Below, piece by piece: positions 34,408-42,803 of a DNA stretch of 64,000 bases. Where the stretch lies: positions 54,931 through 118,930 of the forward strand of contig JAZQNP010000013.1 in NCBI GenBank assembly GCA_045627405.1. The letters are read 5' to 3'. Position 1 is the first letter of the stretch; each line of letters opens with the position of its first letter. The DNA is from Firm-04 sp045627405. Its GTDB lineage: Bacteria > Bacillota > Clostridia > Oscillospirales > Ruminococcaceae. The position numbers and the translations under genes are program-made. Under the pieces are notes generated by a model that was given only the letters and a program-made list of their open reading frames with translations, was not told the origin of the DNA and made no database searches.

Positions 34408-35375
34408 GACTTCCGCACCGCTGTGCTGTCCAGCAGCTCTCCGATCACCTGCTCTGCCGCTTCCGCATCCGAGAGCAGACCGCCTGCCATCTGTAAACGG
34501 TGCGCACAGACCGCACAAAATACCGCTTTGACATCATCGGGCAGTACATAATCGCGCCCCTCTGTCACGGCATATGCCTGCGATGCGTGACGCAGCGCGA
34601 GCAGTCCGCGCGTGCTCAGTCCGTATCGCACCTGTGCATGCCGGCGCGTCCCCTCTGCAAGATCCAGCAGATATTCCATGACCGCGTCGGATACGCACAC
34701 ATTCCGCACCGTCCGCTGCACTGCACAGAGCTCCGAAGGCGATGTCACCGCCCTGACCGCTTCCAGCGGATCCGACACTGTTCTGCCGCGCAGAATCTCC
34801 GCTTCGGTCTCCCGCGGCGGCTGTCCCATCCGCAGCCGCATGAAAAAGCGGTCAAGCTGTGCCTCCGGCAGCGGAAATGTCCCCTGCAACTCAATCGGAT
34901 TCTGCGTCGCGATCACCAGAAACGGCTCCGGCAGCGCGTACTGCACGCCTCCCGCCGTCACCTGATGCTCTGCCATACACTCCAATAATCCGGATTGCGA
35001 ACGCGGTGCCATCCGGTTGATCTCATCTGCAAGCAGCAGATTTGTGAACACAGGTCCCTGCCGGAATGCCATCTTCCGGCTTCCGTCCGGCTCCTGCACC
35101 AGCATTTCATATCCTGTGATGTCCGCCGGCATCAGATCCGGTGTACACTGGATCCGCCGACTCTCACATCCGCACGCCGCTGCCATCGCTTTGACCAGTG
35201 TCGTTTTGCCGGTGCCGGGCAGGTCTTCCAGCAGCACATGCCCGCCGCAGAATACTGCCGCTGTCAGCAGATGCACGGTCTCCGATGCGCCCAGAATCAC
35301 TGCGCCTGCCGTCTGCTCAATCTTCTCCGCCAGTGCCGCGGCTTTCTCTATCGAAATCGTCGCTTCTACTGCCAT
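34404..35375 (-). CDS. MoxR-type AAA+ ATPase
   Basis: A 323-residue chaperone-like ATPase. Visible motifs: Walker A EDLPGTGKTT at about residue 50, Walker B LLLADEINR, sensor ATQNPIE, followed by PEAQLDRFFMRL and the C-terminal lid GLSTRGLLAL. It probably remodels a client together with the DUF58 protein encoded by the overlapping downstream gene. It starts 30 bp after the thioesterase gene, in a likely four-gene unit that ends with the cohesin lipoprotein. Confidence 0.94.
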   Translation of the reverse strand: MAVEATISIEKAAALAEKIEQTAGAVILGASETVHLLTAAVFCGGHVLLEDLPGTGKTTLVKAMAAACGCESRRIQCTPDLMPADITGYEMLVQEPDGSRKMAFRQGPVFTNLLLADEINRMAPRSQSGLLECMAEHQVTAGGVQYALPEPFLVIATQNPIELQGTFPLPEAQLDRFFMRLRMGQPPRETEAEILRGRTVSDPLEAVRAVTSPSELCAVQRTVRNVCVSDAVMEYLLDLAEGTRRHAQVRYGLSTRGLLALRHASQAYAVTEGRDYVLPDDVKAVFCAVCAHRLQMAGGLLSDAEAAEQVIGELLDSTAVRKS

Positions 35376-35405
35376 TTTCGCAACTTCCCCTCTTCACTCT
35401 TTCTT

Positions 35406-35807
35406 TCAGTTCTTATGAAAGCCCACACACTGCAATGCTGCTGCCAGATTGCCGAGATTGTCCCGCACTTCTATCCGGTAACAGCACACACTTCTGCCGT
35501 TTTTCAGCATGACCGCTTCCGCTGTGAGACTTGTCCCTTTGACCGCTCCGATATACGATACATCGCAGCTCAGCGCGACGACCTGCTCGCCCTGCCAGTT
35601 CGATGCCACCGCAAAAGCAAAATCTGCCAGCGTGAAATGCACACCGCCCATGATGCCGCCGAGCGCGTTCTTGTGCCGATCCGTCAATTTGACGCTGCAC
35701 CTTGCATAATGATCGCCGATCTCGTCAATCACCATGCCGTTTTCTGTCGCAAAACGGTCCTGCGCAAATTGCGCACGCACCCTTTCCAGCTCTGCAAAAC
35801 GGTCCAT
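35406..35807 (-). CDS. PaaI-type hotdog thioesterase
   Basis: A 133-residue acyl-CoA thioesterase-like protein. The hotdog core KNALGGIMGGVHFTLADFAFAVASN contains the usual HGG-like helix start with an Asp in ADFAF as the likely catalytic residue; SYIGAVKGTSLTAEA and the end ALQCVGFHKN fit the PaaI/YdiI group. The ATG at 35807 has AGAGGAG upstream; a much longer upstream frame is antisense to spoIIIAA and not real. Substrate unknown. Confidence 0.88.
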   Translation of the reverse strand: MDRFAELERVRAQFAQDRFATENGMVIDEIGDHYARCSVKLTDRHKNALGGIMGGVHFTLADFAFAVASNWQGEQVVALSCDVSYIGAVKGTSLTAEAVMLKNGRSVCCYRIEVRDNLGNLAAALQCVGFHKN

Positions 35808-35916
35808 ATGATTCTCCTCTTTCTTCCGGTTCTCCCGCGCACCTGCTCCGGCTTTTCTTTTCCCGAACGATGCCTCCTGCGCGGTCTCGTGAATCTTCGT
35901 CAATACAATCAAAATA

Positions 35917-35945
35917 AGTATATCACATCCCGCGCACTTTGTCAA
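35917..35945 (-). promoter_or_regulatory. Promoter of the thioesterase-MoxR-DUF58-cohesin unit
   Basis: Minus strand TTGACA (35940-35945), 17-bp spacer, TATACT (35917-35922): near-perfect sigma-A promoter. It leaves a leader of about 100 bases before the thioesterase start. If the four genes are one unit, the cohesin lipoprotein is expressed constitutively from here. Confidence 0.8.
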
Positions 35946-36005
35946 ATCCCGCCCCGCACGTCTATCTTGTCCGCGTTCTGCATAAGATGCACCAGAAAGG
36001 CAGGG

Positions 36006-36935
36006 ATGTCCGTGAATAACAGTTTTTCTCTGGTGCTGCCCTACTTCCCGGCAGCACTGCAAGTGCCGCTCAGCAATCTCTCCGAACCGGCGCAGCGTGA
36101 CATACAGGAGGTTCGACTGCGGCAGGGCAGGGCGATGCATGTTGCGATGAACGGTATCGAACGTGTCGTGACCAAGCAGGGGCAGCTCGCCGCCGAACCC
36201 GCTTCCGGCTGCCTTGTCACGCGGGACTTGCTCGATCTCACTTTCAAAAACATCTGCTCCCATTCTCTCCACAGCTGCCAGAACGCCATCCGGCAGGGCT
36301 TTGTCACCATTGCAGGCGGCTGCCGCGTCGGTCTCTGCGGTTCCGCTGTCATGCAGGACGGAACGCTCGAAACCGTGCGCGCTGTCAGCAGTCTGAATTT
36401 TCGCATTGCTTCCGCCCGTACAGGCTGTGCCGATTCGCTTGCCCGCGATGTTGCAAACGGCTGCGGCGGCGTGCTGCTCTGCGGTGCGCCCGCTTCCGGA
36501 AAAACAACCATGCTCCGCGATCTTGCCCGCATCCTCGGCTCTAAATATCGTGTCTGTGTGATGGACGAGCGCGGTGAAATCGCCGCCGTGCAAAACGGAA
36601 TCCCGCAGTTTGATCTCGGTGCGCAGACCGACGTCTTTGACGGCTATCCCAAAGCTGCCGGCATCGCCATCGCTGTCCGCGTCATGGCTCCGCAAATTCT
36701 CATCTGCGATGAGCTGGGCGATGCCGCGGAGACCGACGCTCTTCTCCAATCACTGCATACCGGCGTGAGACTGATCGCCTCGGCACATGCTGCGGATCTC
36801 TCCTCACTGTTTGCCCGCCCGCATCTGCGAAAGCTCATCGACGCCGGTGCATTTGAAACCGCTGTTTTCCTCGGCTCCGGCTCCCGCTGCGGACAGGTCC
36901 TCCGAAGCGAGACGATCCGGCAGGTGTGCGCATGA
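36006..36935 (+). CDS. spoIIIAA: Stage III sporulation protein AA
   Basis: ATPase of the SpoIIIA-SpoIIQ channel between mother cell and forespore. The 309-residue protein has Walker A CGAPASGKTTMLRDLA, VMDERGEIAA and ILICDELGD (Walker B), typical of the secretion-ATPase-like SpoIIIAA. The chosen ATG at 36006 follows AAAGG; a GTG two codons later is possible. A loose sigma-E-like -10 (CATAAGAT at 35981) precedes it, without a convincing -35. First gene of the complete spoIIIA operon. Confidence 0.95.
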   Translation: MSVNNSFSLVLPYFPAALQVPLSNLSEPAQRDIQEVRLRQGRAMHVAMNGIERVVTKQGQLAAEPASGCLVTRDLLDLTFKNICSHSLHSCQNAIRQGFVTIAGGCRVGLCGSAVMQDGTLETVRAVSSLNFRIASARTGCADSLARDVANGCGGVLLCGAPASGKTTMLRDLARILGSKYRVCVMDERGEIAAVQNGIPQFDLGAQTDVFDGYPKAAGIAIAVRVMAPQILICDELGDAAETDALLQSLHTGVRLIASAHAADLSSLFARPHLRKLIDAGAFETAVFLGSGSRCGQVLRSETIRQVCA

Positions 36936-37423
36936 GGCTCATCGGCGGTATGTTGCTGCTCGCTGCCGGCACACTGCTCGGCTGCTCCGCTGCACATCAT
37001 CTCGACACCGACGTCAGGCGCATCCGGCTCCTACGGCAGCTCGTGACCGCAATGATCTCCGAACTGCGCGGAACACTTCCCCTCGTGACACAGCTGCTGC
37101 AACAAACTGCTGCGATGCCGCAATTTGCCGAACTCTCCTTCCTGCAATATGCTGCCCAGCATGCAGCGCAATTCCCGGACTGCTGGATGCCCGCGATCAC
37201 AGCGGACCCCGCACTCACGCCGCCCGAACGCGCTGTCCTCGAAACAATCGGACAGACACTCGGCAGCACGACGCTCGACGGTCAGGTCGCCGCACTCTCC
37301 CTCTGTGCCGAACGGCTCTCCCTCTTGCAGTCCGATGCGGAACATGCCGCAAAACAAAAAGGCGGTCTCTGCCGCTCTCTCGGCGTTCTCGGCAGCCTCT
37401 TCCTCGTGATCCTCCTGCTGTGA
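36932..37423 (+). CDS. spoIIIAB: Stage III sporulation protein AB
   Basis: A 163-residue membrane protein with an N-terminal hydrophobic segment (LIGGMLLLAAGTLLGCSAA), a helical middle RIRLLRQLVTAMISELRGTLPL and a C-terminal hydrophobic segment GVLGSLFLVILLL, the layout of SpoIIIAB (GspF-like). The ATG at 36932 overlaps the spoIIIAA stop in an ATGA arrangement; a GTG at 36926 is an alternative. Confidence 0.92.
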   Translation: MRLIGGMLLLAAGTLLGCSAAHHLDTDVRRIRLLRQLVTAMISELRGTLPLVTQLLQQTAAMPQFAELSFLQYAAQHAAQFPDCWMPAITADPALTPPERAVLETIGQTLGSTTLDGQVAALSLCAERLSLLQSDAEHAAKQKGGLCRSLGVLGSLFLVILLL

Positions 37424-37457
37424 CACCAAACAAAATCCATTGAAAATGAGGCAAAGC

Positions 37458-37655
37458 ATGGACATTGATCTGATATTCAAGGTGGCTGGCATCGGCATCA
37501 TTGTCGCGGTGCTGAATCTCGTACTCAAACGCGCTGAACGGGAGGAACAAGCCATGCTCACGACGCTCGCGGGACTGATCGTTGTGCTGATGCTGATTAT
37601 CAACGAGATCTCTGATCTCTTCGATACCGTCAAAACGGTGTTCGGGCTGTGGTGA
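37458..37655 (+). CDS. spoIIIAC: Stage III sporulation protein AC
   Basis: A 65-residue two-segment membrane protein, MDIDLIFKVAGIGIIVAVLN and TLAGLIVVLMLIINEISDLF, matching SpoIIIAC in length and sequence. The ATG at 37458 is chosen over one six codons upstream because it gives the normal N-terminus and follows a GAGG element. Confidence 0.93.
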   Translation: MDIDLIFKVAGIGIIVAVLNLVLKRAEREEQAMLTTLAGLIVVLMLIINEISDLFDTVKTVFGLW

Positions 37656-37660
37656 CCGCT

Positions 37661-38053
37661 ATGCAGATCGCCGGCATGACGGTCACAGCGGTGCTGCTTG
37701 CAAAACTGCTCGAACGCTATGCCGCCGAACAAGCCCTCCTGCTCACGCTGCTGCTCGGCACGCTGCTCACCGGCACTGCCGTCCTCATGCTGACGCCGGT
37801 CATGAATGAAATCGACTCACTGCTGCTCCAAAGCGGTCTGGATTCCGATCAGACCGCTTCCCTCGCCAAGGCAATCGGTATCTGCTGTGTCACGCAGCTC
37901 GCTGCCGATGTCTGCCGCGATGCAGGGCAGTCTGCGCTCTGCTCGGCAGTCACATTCGCCGGAAAAACCGCGCTGCTCCTGCTCTGTCTGCCGCTCATAG
38001 AACCGCTCCTTTCCCTGATTCAGGAGGTGATGTCTTGTCTGTCCGCAGGCTGA
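37661..38053 (+). CDS. spoIIIAD: Stage III sporulation protein AD
   Basis: A 130-residue membrane protein with four or so hydrophobic segments, MQIAGMTVTAVLLAKLL at the start and ICCVTQLAADVCRDAGQSA in the second half, typical of SpoIIIAD, which is related to SpoIIIAC. A GTG start at 37649 overlapping the spoIIIAC stop is an alternative. Confidence 0.92.
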   Translation: MQIAGMTVTAVLLAKLLERYAAEQALLLTLLLGTLLTGTAVLMLTPVMNEIDSLLLQSGLDSDQTASLAKAIGICCVTQLAADVCRDAGQSALCSAVTFAGKTALLLLCLPLIEPLLSLIQEVMSCLSAG

Positions 38054-39165
38054 TCTTTGCCGCTGCCGCCGCGCTGGTCTGCATGCTCGCTTGGGGCTTG
38101 CCCTGCCGCGCCGAGACTGCCTATGACGCACTCTGTGACGCAGCCGATCCCTCGGCTTTCGATCTGCCGGACAATGTGCAGGCGCAACTCTCCGACACCG
38201 GCATTTCTCCCGATGATCCCGATTCAATGCTTTCGCTCTCTCCTGCTGAGCTCACCGGCTCCCTCCTCAGCACCGTCAAAACAGAGGCTTCTGCTCCGCT
38301 CAAACTCTGCGGCGCGCTCCTCACCCTGACGCTGCTCTCTGCTCTGCTCGGCAGCACCACCGATGCTGCCGCTTCCGGCGGGATGAAACAGCTCGCGGAC
38401 ACGCTCTGCGTCCTCATCTGTGCAGGCGGTGCCGCACAGCCCCTCTGCACCTGCCTGATCCGCTCCGCACAGGCTCTCGAAGACGGCAGGATCTTTATGC
38501 TCAGCTTTGTGCCGGTCTTTGCAGCGTTCATTGCAGCAGGCGGCTCGGTTGCCGGAAGTGCCTCCTATCAGGTACTCGTGCTGTTTCTCACAGAGGGGGT
38601 CATGCAGATCACTTCTTCTGTCCTCTATCCGCTGCTGCAACTCGCTGCCGGTGCGGGAATCGTCGATGCCGTCAACCCGACGCTCCGCCTCGGCGGTTTT
38701 GTCAAGGGACTGCACAAAGCCGTTACATGGTCGCTCAGCTTCCTCATGGCTCTTTTCTCTGCACTGCTCTCCATCCGGAGCTTCGTCGCGTCTGCCGCGG
38801 ATTCCCTCGGTGCGAAAACCGTCCGGCTCCTCGCTTCCAGCCTCATTCCCGTCGTCGGCAGCTCCGTCTCCGATGCCTACGGCACAGTGCAGGGCAGCAT
38901 CACGCTGCTGCGCAACGGTGTCGGTGCATTCGGCATCCTTGCAATGCTCAGCCTGACACTCCCGCCGATGCTTTCGCTCCTGCTCTACCGCGCCGCCTTC
39001 GCCCTCAGCTCTGTCGCTGCCGATATTGCCGGCACTGCTTCTCTCGCAAGTCTCTTCCGCCACGCGCAGTCTGTGCTTTCGGCTGCCTTTGCGATGCTCG
39101 TCTGCTTCGCGCTCATGCTCATCTTTTCCAGCGCGATTATGCTGCTCCTGCTCGGCGGAAAATAA
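38035..39165 (+). CDS. spoIIIAE: Stage III sporulation protein AE
   Basis: A 376-residue polytopic membrane protein of the forespore channel. A signal-like N-terminus (RRLIFAAAAALVCML) and a periplasm-like stretch to about residue 85 precede seven or so hydrophobic segments. GGMKQLADTLCVLICAGG, GFVKGLHKAVTWSLSFLMALFSA and LLASSLIPVVGSSVSDAYGTV are family features. It starts at TTG 38035 with AGGAGG seven bases upstream, inside the end of spoIIIAD (19-base overlap). A 397-codon open frame on the opposite strand is a composition artefact. Confidence 0.94.
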   Translation: MSVRRLIFAAAAALVCMLAWGLPCRAETAYDALCDAADPSAFDLPDNVQAQLSDTGISPDDPDSMLSLSPAELTGSLLSTVKTEASAPLKLCGALLTLTLLSALLGSTTDAAASGGMKQLADTLCVLICAGGAAQPLCTCLIRSAQALEDGRIFMLSFVPVFAAFIAAGGSVAGSASYQVLVLFLTEGVMQITSSVLYPLLQLAAGAGIVDAVNPTLRLGGFVKGLHKAVTWSLSFLMALFSALLSIRSFVASAADSLGAKTVRLLASSLIPVVGSSVSDAYGTVQGSITLLRNGVGAFGILAMLSLTLPPMLSLLLYRAAFALSSVAADIAGTASLASLFRHAQSVLSAAFAMLVCFALMLIFSSAIMLLLLGGK

Positions 39166-39190
39166 TGCAAGGAGGTCCGCAACACACACG

Positions 39191-39649
39191 ATGGATACTC
39201 TGCGAACTGCCGTTCTTGCAGCCTGCTGCACGGCTCTGGCTCTGACCCTCTCGGAAAGCGTCCTGCCGACCGAAAAATTTCGAAGGCAGCTTCGCCTGCT
39301 CATGACGCTGCTGCTCATGACCGCAATCCTCAAATCGCTGACGGAACTCGACTTCTCTCTCCTCACGACGGATTTCCAGACCGACTTTTCCGCCGCAGAG
39401 GAACTCTCTGCTCTCACGGAAGCTGCCTATGAAGAAGCAATCGCAGCCCGTATTCTCAACGCCCTCAATTCCGAGCTGGATGCCCATTCCGTTTCCTGCA
39501 CCGTTCAGTCTGTCTCCGTGCATATTCAGGACGACGGCGGCATAGAAATCAGTGAGGCGGTCATCACGGGGAATACCCTGACCGGCACCGTTTATCTGCG
39601 GGAATGGCTCGGAGACGATGTCACTATTACAAAGGAGGCGGATGAATGA
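39191..39649 (+). CDS. spoIIIAF: Stage III sporulation protein AF
   Basis: A 152-residue protein with two N-terminal hydrophobic segments (about residues 6-22 and 33-48, RQLRLLMTLLLMTAILKSL) and a soluble alpha/beta C-terminal domain. The AGGAGG at 39170 lies 15 bases before the ATG at 39191, unusually far; no nearer standard start codon is available, so initiation may be inefficient. The stop overlaps the start of spoIIIAG. Confidence 0.88.
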   Translation: MDTLRTAVLAACCTALALTLSESVLPTEKFRRQLRLLMTLLLMTAILKSLTELDFSLLTTDFQTDFSAAEELSALTEAAYEEAIAARILNALNSELDAHSVSCTVQSVSVHIQDDGGIEISEAVITGNTLTGTVYLREWLGDDVTITKEADE

Positions 39650-40185
39650 ACGCTCTGACAGATCGTCTCCGCACACTGCTGCAAAAAACCGGCACCGTGC
39701 GCGTGATCGTACTGACAGGTCTCGCCGGCATGGCACTGATCCTCTTTTCCGGTCTGCAATCTCACGCCGACACGGATTATACCCCTGCCGATGCGGAACT
39801 GTCCGCCGACTGCGCTCTGCCGGATGCGGATGTCTACCGCTCCGACCTCGAAGATCGCCTGACGATGCTGCTTACCCGTATGGACGGCGTCGGAAATGTC
39901 TCGGTGATGCTCACAGTCGGCGGCAGCGCGGAACAGGTCTTCGCAGAGGAGGTGAAACAATCCGACAGCGACCATGCTTCACAGTCTGAATCGGCTTTCG
40001 TCATTACAAAAAACGGCGGAAATGAATCCGCTCTCATCTCCGAAACCAGGTATCCGGCGGTGACAGGCGCGGCAATCCTCTGCTCAGGCGGCTCACATGC
40101 CGTCATCCGTGAACAGGTCACACAGGCTGTCTCTACCGTCCTCGGCATCCCCGCAAATCAAATCTATGTCGGCACTCTCACATAA
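39646..40185 (+). CDS. spoIIIAG: Stage III sporulation protein AG
   Basis: A 179-residue single-pass protein; hydrophobic segment near residues 20-36 (IVLTGLAGMALILFSGL), then a ring-building-motif domain with LLTRMDGVGNVSVMLTVGG and the tail TQAVSTVLGIPANQIYV typical of the SpoIIIAG ring subunit. AAAGGAGG precedes the ATG. Confidence 0.94.
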   Translation: MNALTDRLRTLLQKTGTVRVIVLTGLAGMALILFSGLQSHADTDYTPADAELSADCALPDADVYRSDLEDRLTMLLTRMDGVGNVSVMLTVGGSAEQVFAEEVKQSDSDHASQSESAFVITKNGGNESALISETRYPAVTGAAILCSGGSHAVIREQVTQAVSTVLGIPANQIYVGTLT

Positions 40186-40204
40186 TCGAAAGGAGCGCGT
40201 TCTT

Positions 40205-40810
40205 ATGAAAAAACCGACTGTCATTATCGGAAAAAAACAGCTGATTCTCAGCTGCCTCACACTGATCCTCGGCGTTGCAGTCTACCTCAATTACGTCCTC
40301 GCGGGCGGTACCGGTCTCACCGCTTCTACTGCTGCGGGCGGCAGCAAGGATACCGAGGAGGTCAATGCAGGCGCAGATGATCTCTCTGCCTACGGCACTG
40401 CCGAAATGGTCAATGCTTCCGCTTCCGGAGCCGATTACTTTGCGCAGGCACGGCTCGATAAACAGACAAGCCGCGATTATGCCGTCCAGACTCTGCAAAG
40501 TATCATCGGCGGCGGCGACCTCAGCAATGAGGAAATGGTCACAAATGCGATTGATGCCGTCAATCTCTCCAAGCTCATCGAAAGCGAGAATGTCATCGAA
40601 TCGCTCATCCTCTCCCAGGGATTCTCCGACTGCGTCGTCTACCTCGACGGCGATACCGCAAAGGTTGTCGTCGAAAGCGAGGGCCTTGATGCCGCGCAGG
40701 CTGCGGCAATTAAGGATATTATCCTCTCCGAAGCAGCCGTTCCTACCGAGGGCATCCGGATCTTTGAGGTCGCTGCCGGTGCGCAGCCGGACGGTGCCGG
40801 CGTTCCGTGA
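40205..40810 (+). CDS. spoIIIAH: Stage III sporulation protein AH
   Basis: A 201-residue channel protein that pairs with SpoIIQ across the intermembrane space. Basic start, one transmembrane segment (ILSCLTLILGVAVYLNYVLAG), an acidic linker, then the YscJ/FliF-like domain with LDKQTSRDYAVQTL and SQGFSDCVVYLDGDTAKVVV. AAAGGAG precedes the ATG. Last gene of the spoIIIA operon. No spoIIQ is in the window. Confidence 0.94.
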   Translation: MKKPTVIIGKKQLILSCLTLILGVAVYLNYVLAGGTGLTASTAAGGSKDTEEVNAGADDLSAYGTAEMVNASASGADYFAQARLDKQTSRDYAVQTLQSIIGGGDLSNEEMVTNAIDAVNLSKLIESENVIESLILSQGFSDCVVYLDGDTAKVVVESEGLDAAQAAAIKDIILSEAAVPTEGIRIFEVAAGAQPDGAGVP

Positions 40811-40907
40811 CGCATACGCTGCACACGTTACACACGCCCAATCACCGCCCAGATGATCTGCCGGCACGGATATGCCGGAAAAAAATTATCTTTTTTTCAA
40901 AAAAAGG

Positions 40908-40936
40908 TTGTACGATTGCAGAAAATCTGCTATAAT
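40908..40936 (+). promoter_or_regulatory. Promoter of the asp23-nusB-...-recN operon
   Basis: TTGTAC (40908-40913), 17-bp spacer, extended -10 TGCTATAAT with hexamer 40931-40936. The leader of about 105 bases contains a 10-bp stem, GGATGGCAGC (40961-40970) with GCTGCCGTCC (40980-40989), of unknown role. Confidence 0.8.
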
Positions 40937-41047
40937 AAGAGTGTATCGGAATTTACCGGCGGATGGCAGCCCTCTCTGTGCTGCCGTCCGTATCGGCATT
41001 TCATCTGCCGGGACCCCCTTGTCCCGCTCTTTCGGAGGTATTACACT

Positions 41048-41389
41048 ATGAGCAATGATTATCCAAAAAAGCCGTCCACTGCGGGTGAGGTCAAAATCTC
41101 AGAGAATGTCATCCGCTCCATCGCAGGCGTTTCTGCCAGGGAAATCGACGGTGTTGCCGATCTTGCCCGCGTCAAACGCTCTGCCCTGCGTACTGAGTCA
41201 CCCGTCTCGGTGCAGGTCATCAATGATATGGTCGAGATTACCGTCCGCCTCGTCATCCAAAACGGCTGCCGCATGACCAATGTCGCAGAACAGGTGCAGC
41301 AGAAAATTAAGGAGAATGTCCAGAGCATGACCGGCGTGATCGTCTCCAAGGTGCATGTCATCGCTGCCGATATTCTCTTTGAAGACTGA
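41048..41389 (+). CDS. Asp23/Gls24 family envelope stress protein
   Basis: A 113-residue Asp23-domain protein (GEVKISENVIRSIAGVSAREIDGVADLAR, then VQQKIKENVQSMTGVIVSKVHV). In Firmicutes an Asp23 gene of this short form commonly precedes nusB. GGAGG lies nine bases before the ATG. It probably associates with the membrane; its exact job here is not readable. Confidence 0.93.
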   Translation: MSNDYPKKPSTAGEVKISENVIRSIAGVSAREIDGVADLARVKRSALRTESPVSVQVINDMVEITVRLVIQNGCRMTNVAEQVQQKIKENVQSMTGVIVSKVHVIAADILFED

Positions 41390-41409
41390 ATGAAAGGAAT
41401 CTCCCCCAA

Positions 41410-41844
41410 ATGACAAGAAGAGAAGTGCGCGCCAATGCGATGAAACTCCTGTTTGCCTACTCGATGCGCGATGATGATATGGACGCGCTGTATCATATCG
41501 CGCAGGATGACGCAGATGCGGAAATTCTCGTCGATGACGCCGTAAAAGAGCTTGCTGACGGCACGCTCGCTCACCTCAATGAACTCGATGCCGAGATCTG
41601 CCGCCTCAGCCCCAAACGCAATATCTCGCGCATACCCAAACTGTGCCTTGCAATTCTCAGACTCGCGCTCTACGAAATCCTCTACGACGACGGCACGCCT
41701 GTGAATGCGGCGGTCTCCGAGGCTGTCCTGCTCGCAGAACAGTATACATCTGCCGATGAGGATATTCGCTTTATCAACGGTCTGCTCGGCGCATTTACCA
41801 GAGAACAAAAGCAGAACAGTGCAGAGGACGGCAGTGCGTCATGA
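41410..41844 (+). CDS. nusB: Transcription antitermination factor NusB
   Basis: RNA-binding factor for rRNA antitermination. The 144-residue all-helical protein starts TRREVRANAMKLLFAYSM and has the conserved RIPKLCLAILRLALYEILY and VNAAVSEAVLLAEQY ... FINGLLGAF segments. Its stop overlaps the start of the next gene in an ATGA arrangement. Confidence 0.95.
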   Translation: MTRREVRANAMKLLFAYSMRDDDMDALYHIAQDDADAEILVDDAVKELADGTLAHLNELDAEICRLSPKRNISRIPKLCLAILRLALYEILYDDGTPVNAAVSEAVLLAEQYTSADEDIRFINGLLGAFTREQKQNSAEDGSAS

Positions 41845-42803
41845 AGCTCCTCGGCATTGACACCAGCAATTACACCACTTCCTGCGCCCTTTTCGATACG
41901 AATACACACGCCCTCGTGCAGAAAAAAATGCTGCTTCCTGTCCCGAAGGGACATGCCGGTCTGCGGCAGTCCGACGCGGTGTTTCATCACACAAAGCAGC
42001 TCCCTTCTCTGATTGAGGAGCTCACTGCGGCTGTCGGCTCCCCCTGCATTCCCGATGCCGTCGGCGTCTCGACTGCACCCCGCGGCGAACCCGGCTCCTA
42101 TATGCCCTGCTTCCTCGCAGGTCACAGCGCAGCCAGATCCATCGCTGCTCTCAACGGCATCCCCCTGCACGAAACGTCTCATCAGATCGGTCATATCCTT
42201 GCCGCGCTCTTTTCTGCCGGATGTCTCTCGTGGCTTGATCCGGCGCGAGAGCCTTTTCTTGCTTTCCATGTCAGCGGCGGTACAACCGATCTCGTGCGCT
42301 GCACACCGGACAGGGATGCTGTTCTTCACATCGAACCGGTCGCCTCTTCACTCGATCTCAAAGCAGGACAAGCCGTTGACCGCGTCGGGCTGATGCTCGG
42401 TCTGCAATTCCCATGCGGTGCGGCTCTCGAACAGCTCGCGGCGCAGAGCGATTCCAACGCACATATGAAAATTACCCTCAGAGACGGCTGCTGTTCGCTC
42501 TCCGGTCTGCAAAACCAGTGCGAGACAATGCACAAAAAAGGCGTGCCGTCCCCCGATATTGCAAAATATTGCCTCAACACCATCGCGCAGGCGGTCAAGG
42601 CAATGACTTTCCATGCCGCACAGCAGCTTCATCACACTGCTGTCATCTTCGCGGGCGGCGTACTTTCCGATCGGCTCATTCAGCAGCAGCTCGCTTTGCT
42701 GCCGCTTAGAACTGCTTTTGCGGAACCCGCTTTTTCCTGCGACAATGCCGCCGGAACTGCGCTGTTTGCCGCATGTAAGGAGACCGGATCATGGCAATTC
42801 TGA
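41841..42803 (+). CDS. TsaD/Kae1-family paralogue (M22 peptidase-like)
   Basis: A 320-residue protein of the ASKHA-fold Kae1/TsaD superfamily: MKLLGIDTSNYTTSCAL, the metal-site HETSHQIGH (HxxxH-type), HVSGGTTDLV and VIFAGGVLSDRLI. It is shorter and more diverged than true TsaD, which normally carries longer HEGH-type and SGGHT motifs. In Clostridia such a paralogue often sits between nusB and xseA. It may not perform tRNA threonylcarbamoylation; the function is unproven. Confidence 0.87.
   Translation: MKLLGIDTSNYTTSCALFDTNTHALVQKKMLLPVPKGHAGLRQSDAVFHHTKQLPSLIEELTAAVGSPCIPDAVGVSTAPRGEPGSYMPCFLAGHSAARSIAALNGIPLHETSHQIGHILAALFSAGCLSWLDPAREPFLAFHVSGGTTDLVRCTPDRDAVLHIEPVASSLDLKAGQAVDRVGLMLGLQFPCGAALEQLAAQSDSNAHMKITLRDGCCSLSGLQNQCETMHKKGVPSPDIAKYCLNTIAQAVKAMTFHAAQQLHHTAVIFAGGVLSDRLIQQQLALLPLRTAFAEPAFSCDNAAGTALFAACKETGSWQF

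Noticed and set aside
35981..35988. Sigma-E promoter for spoIIIAA
   Set aside because: CATAAGAT resembles a sigma-E -10, but no matching -35 was found at the right distance, so it is not listed as a feature.
34995..36005. Long N-terminal extension of the spoIIIAA frame
   Set aside because: It runs antisense to the MoxR and thioesterase genes; the conserved SpoIIIAA sequence begins at 36006.
35808..36749. Upstream extension of the thioesterase frame on the minus strand
   Set aside because: It is antisense to spoIIIAA, and the thioesterase has a normal start and ribosome site at 35807.
38224..39417. 397-codon open frame on the minus strand opposite spoIIIAE
   Set aside because: It lies entirely antisense to a well-conserved gene, has no ribosome site and a low-complexity charged product; it is a by-product of GC-rich codon use.
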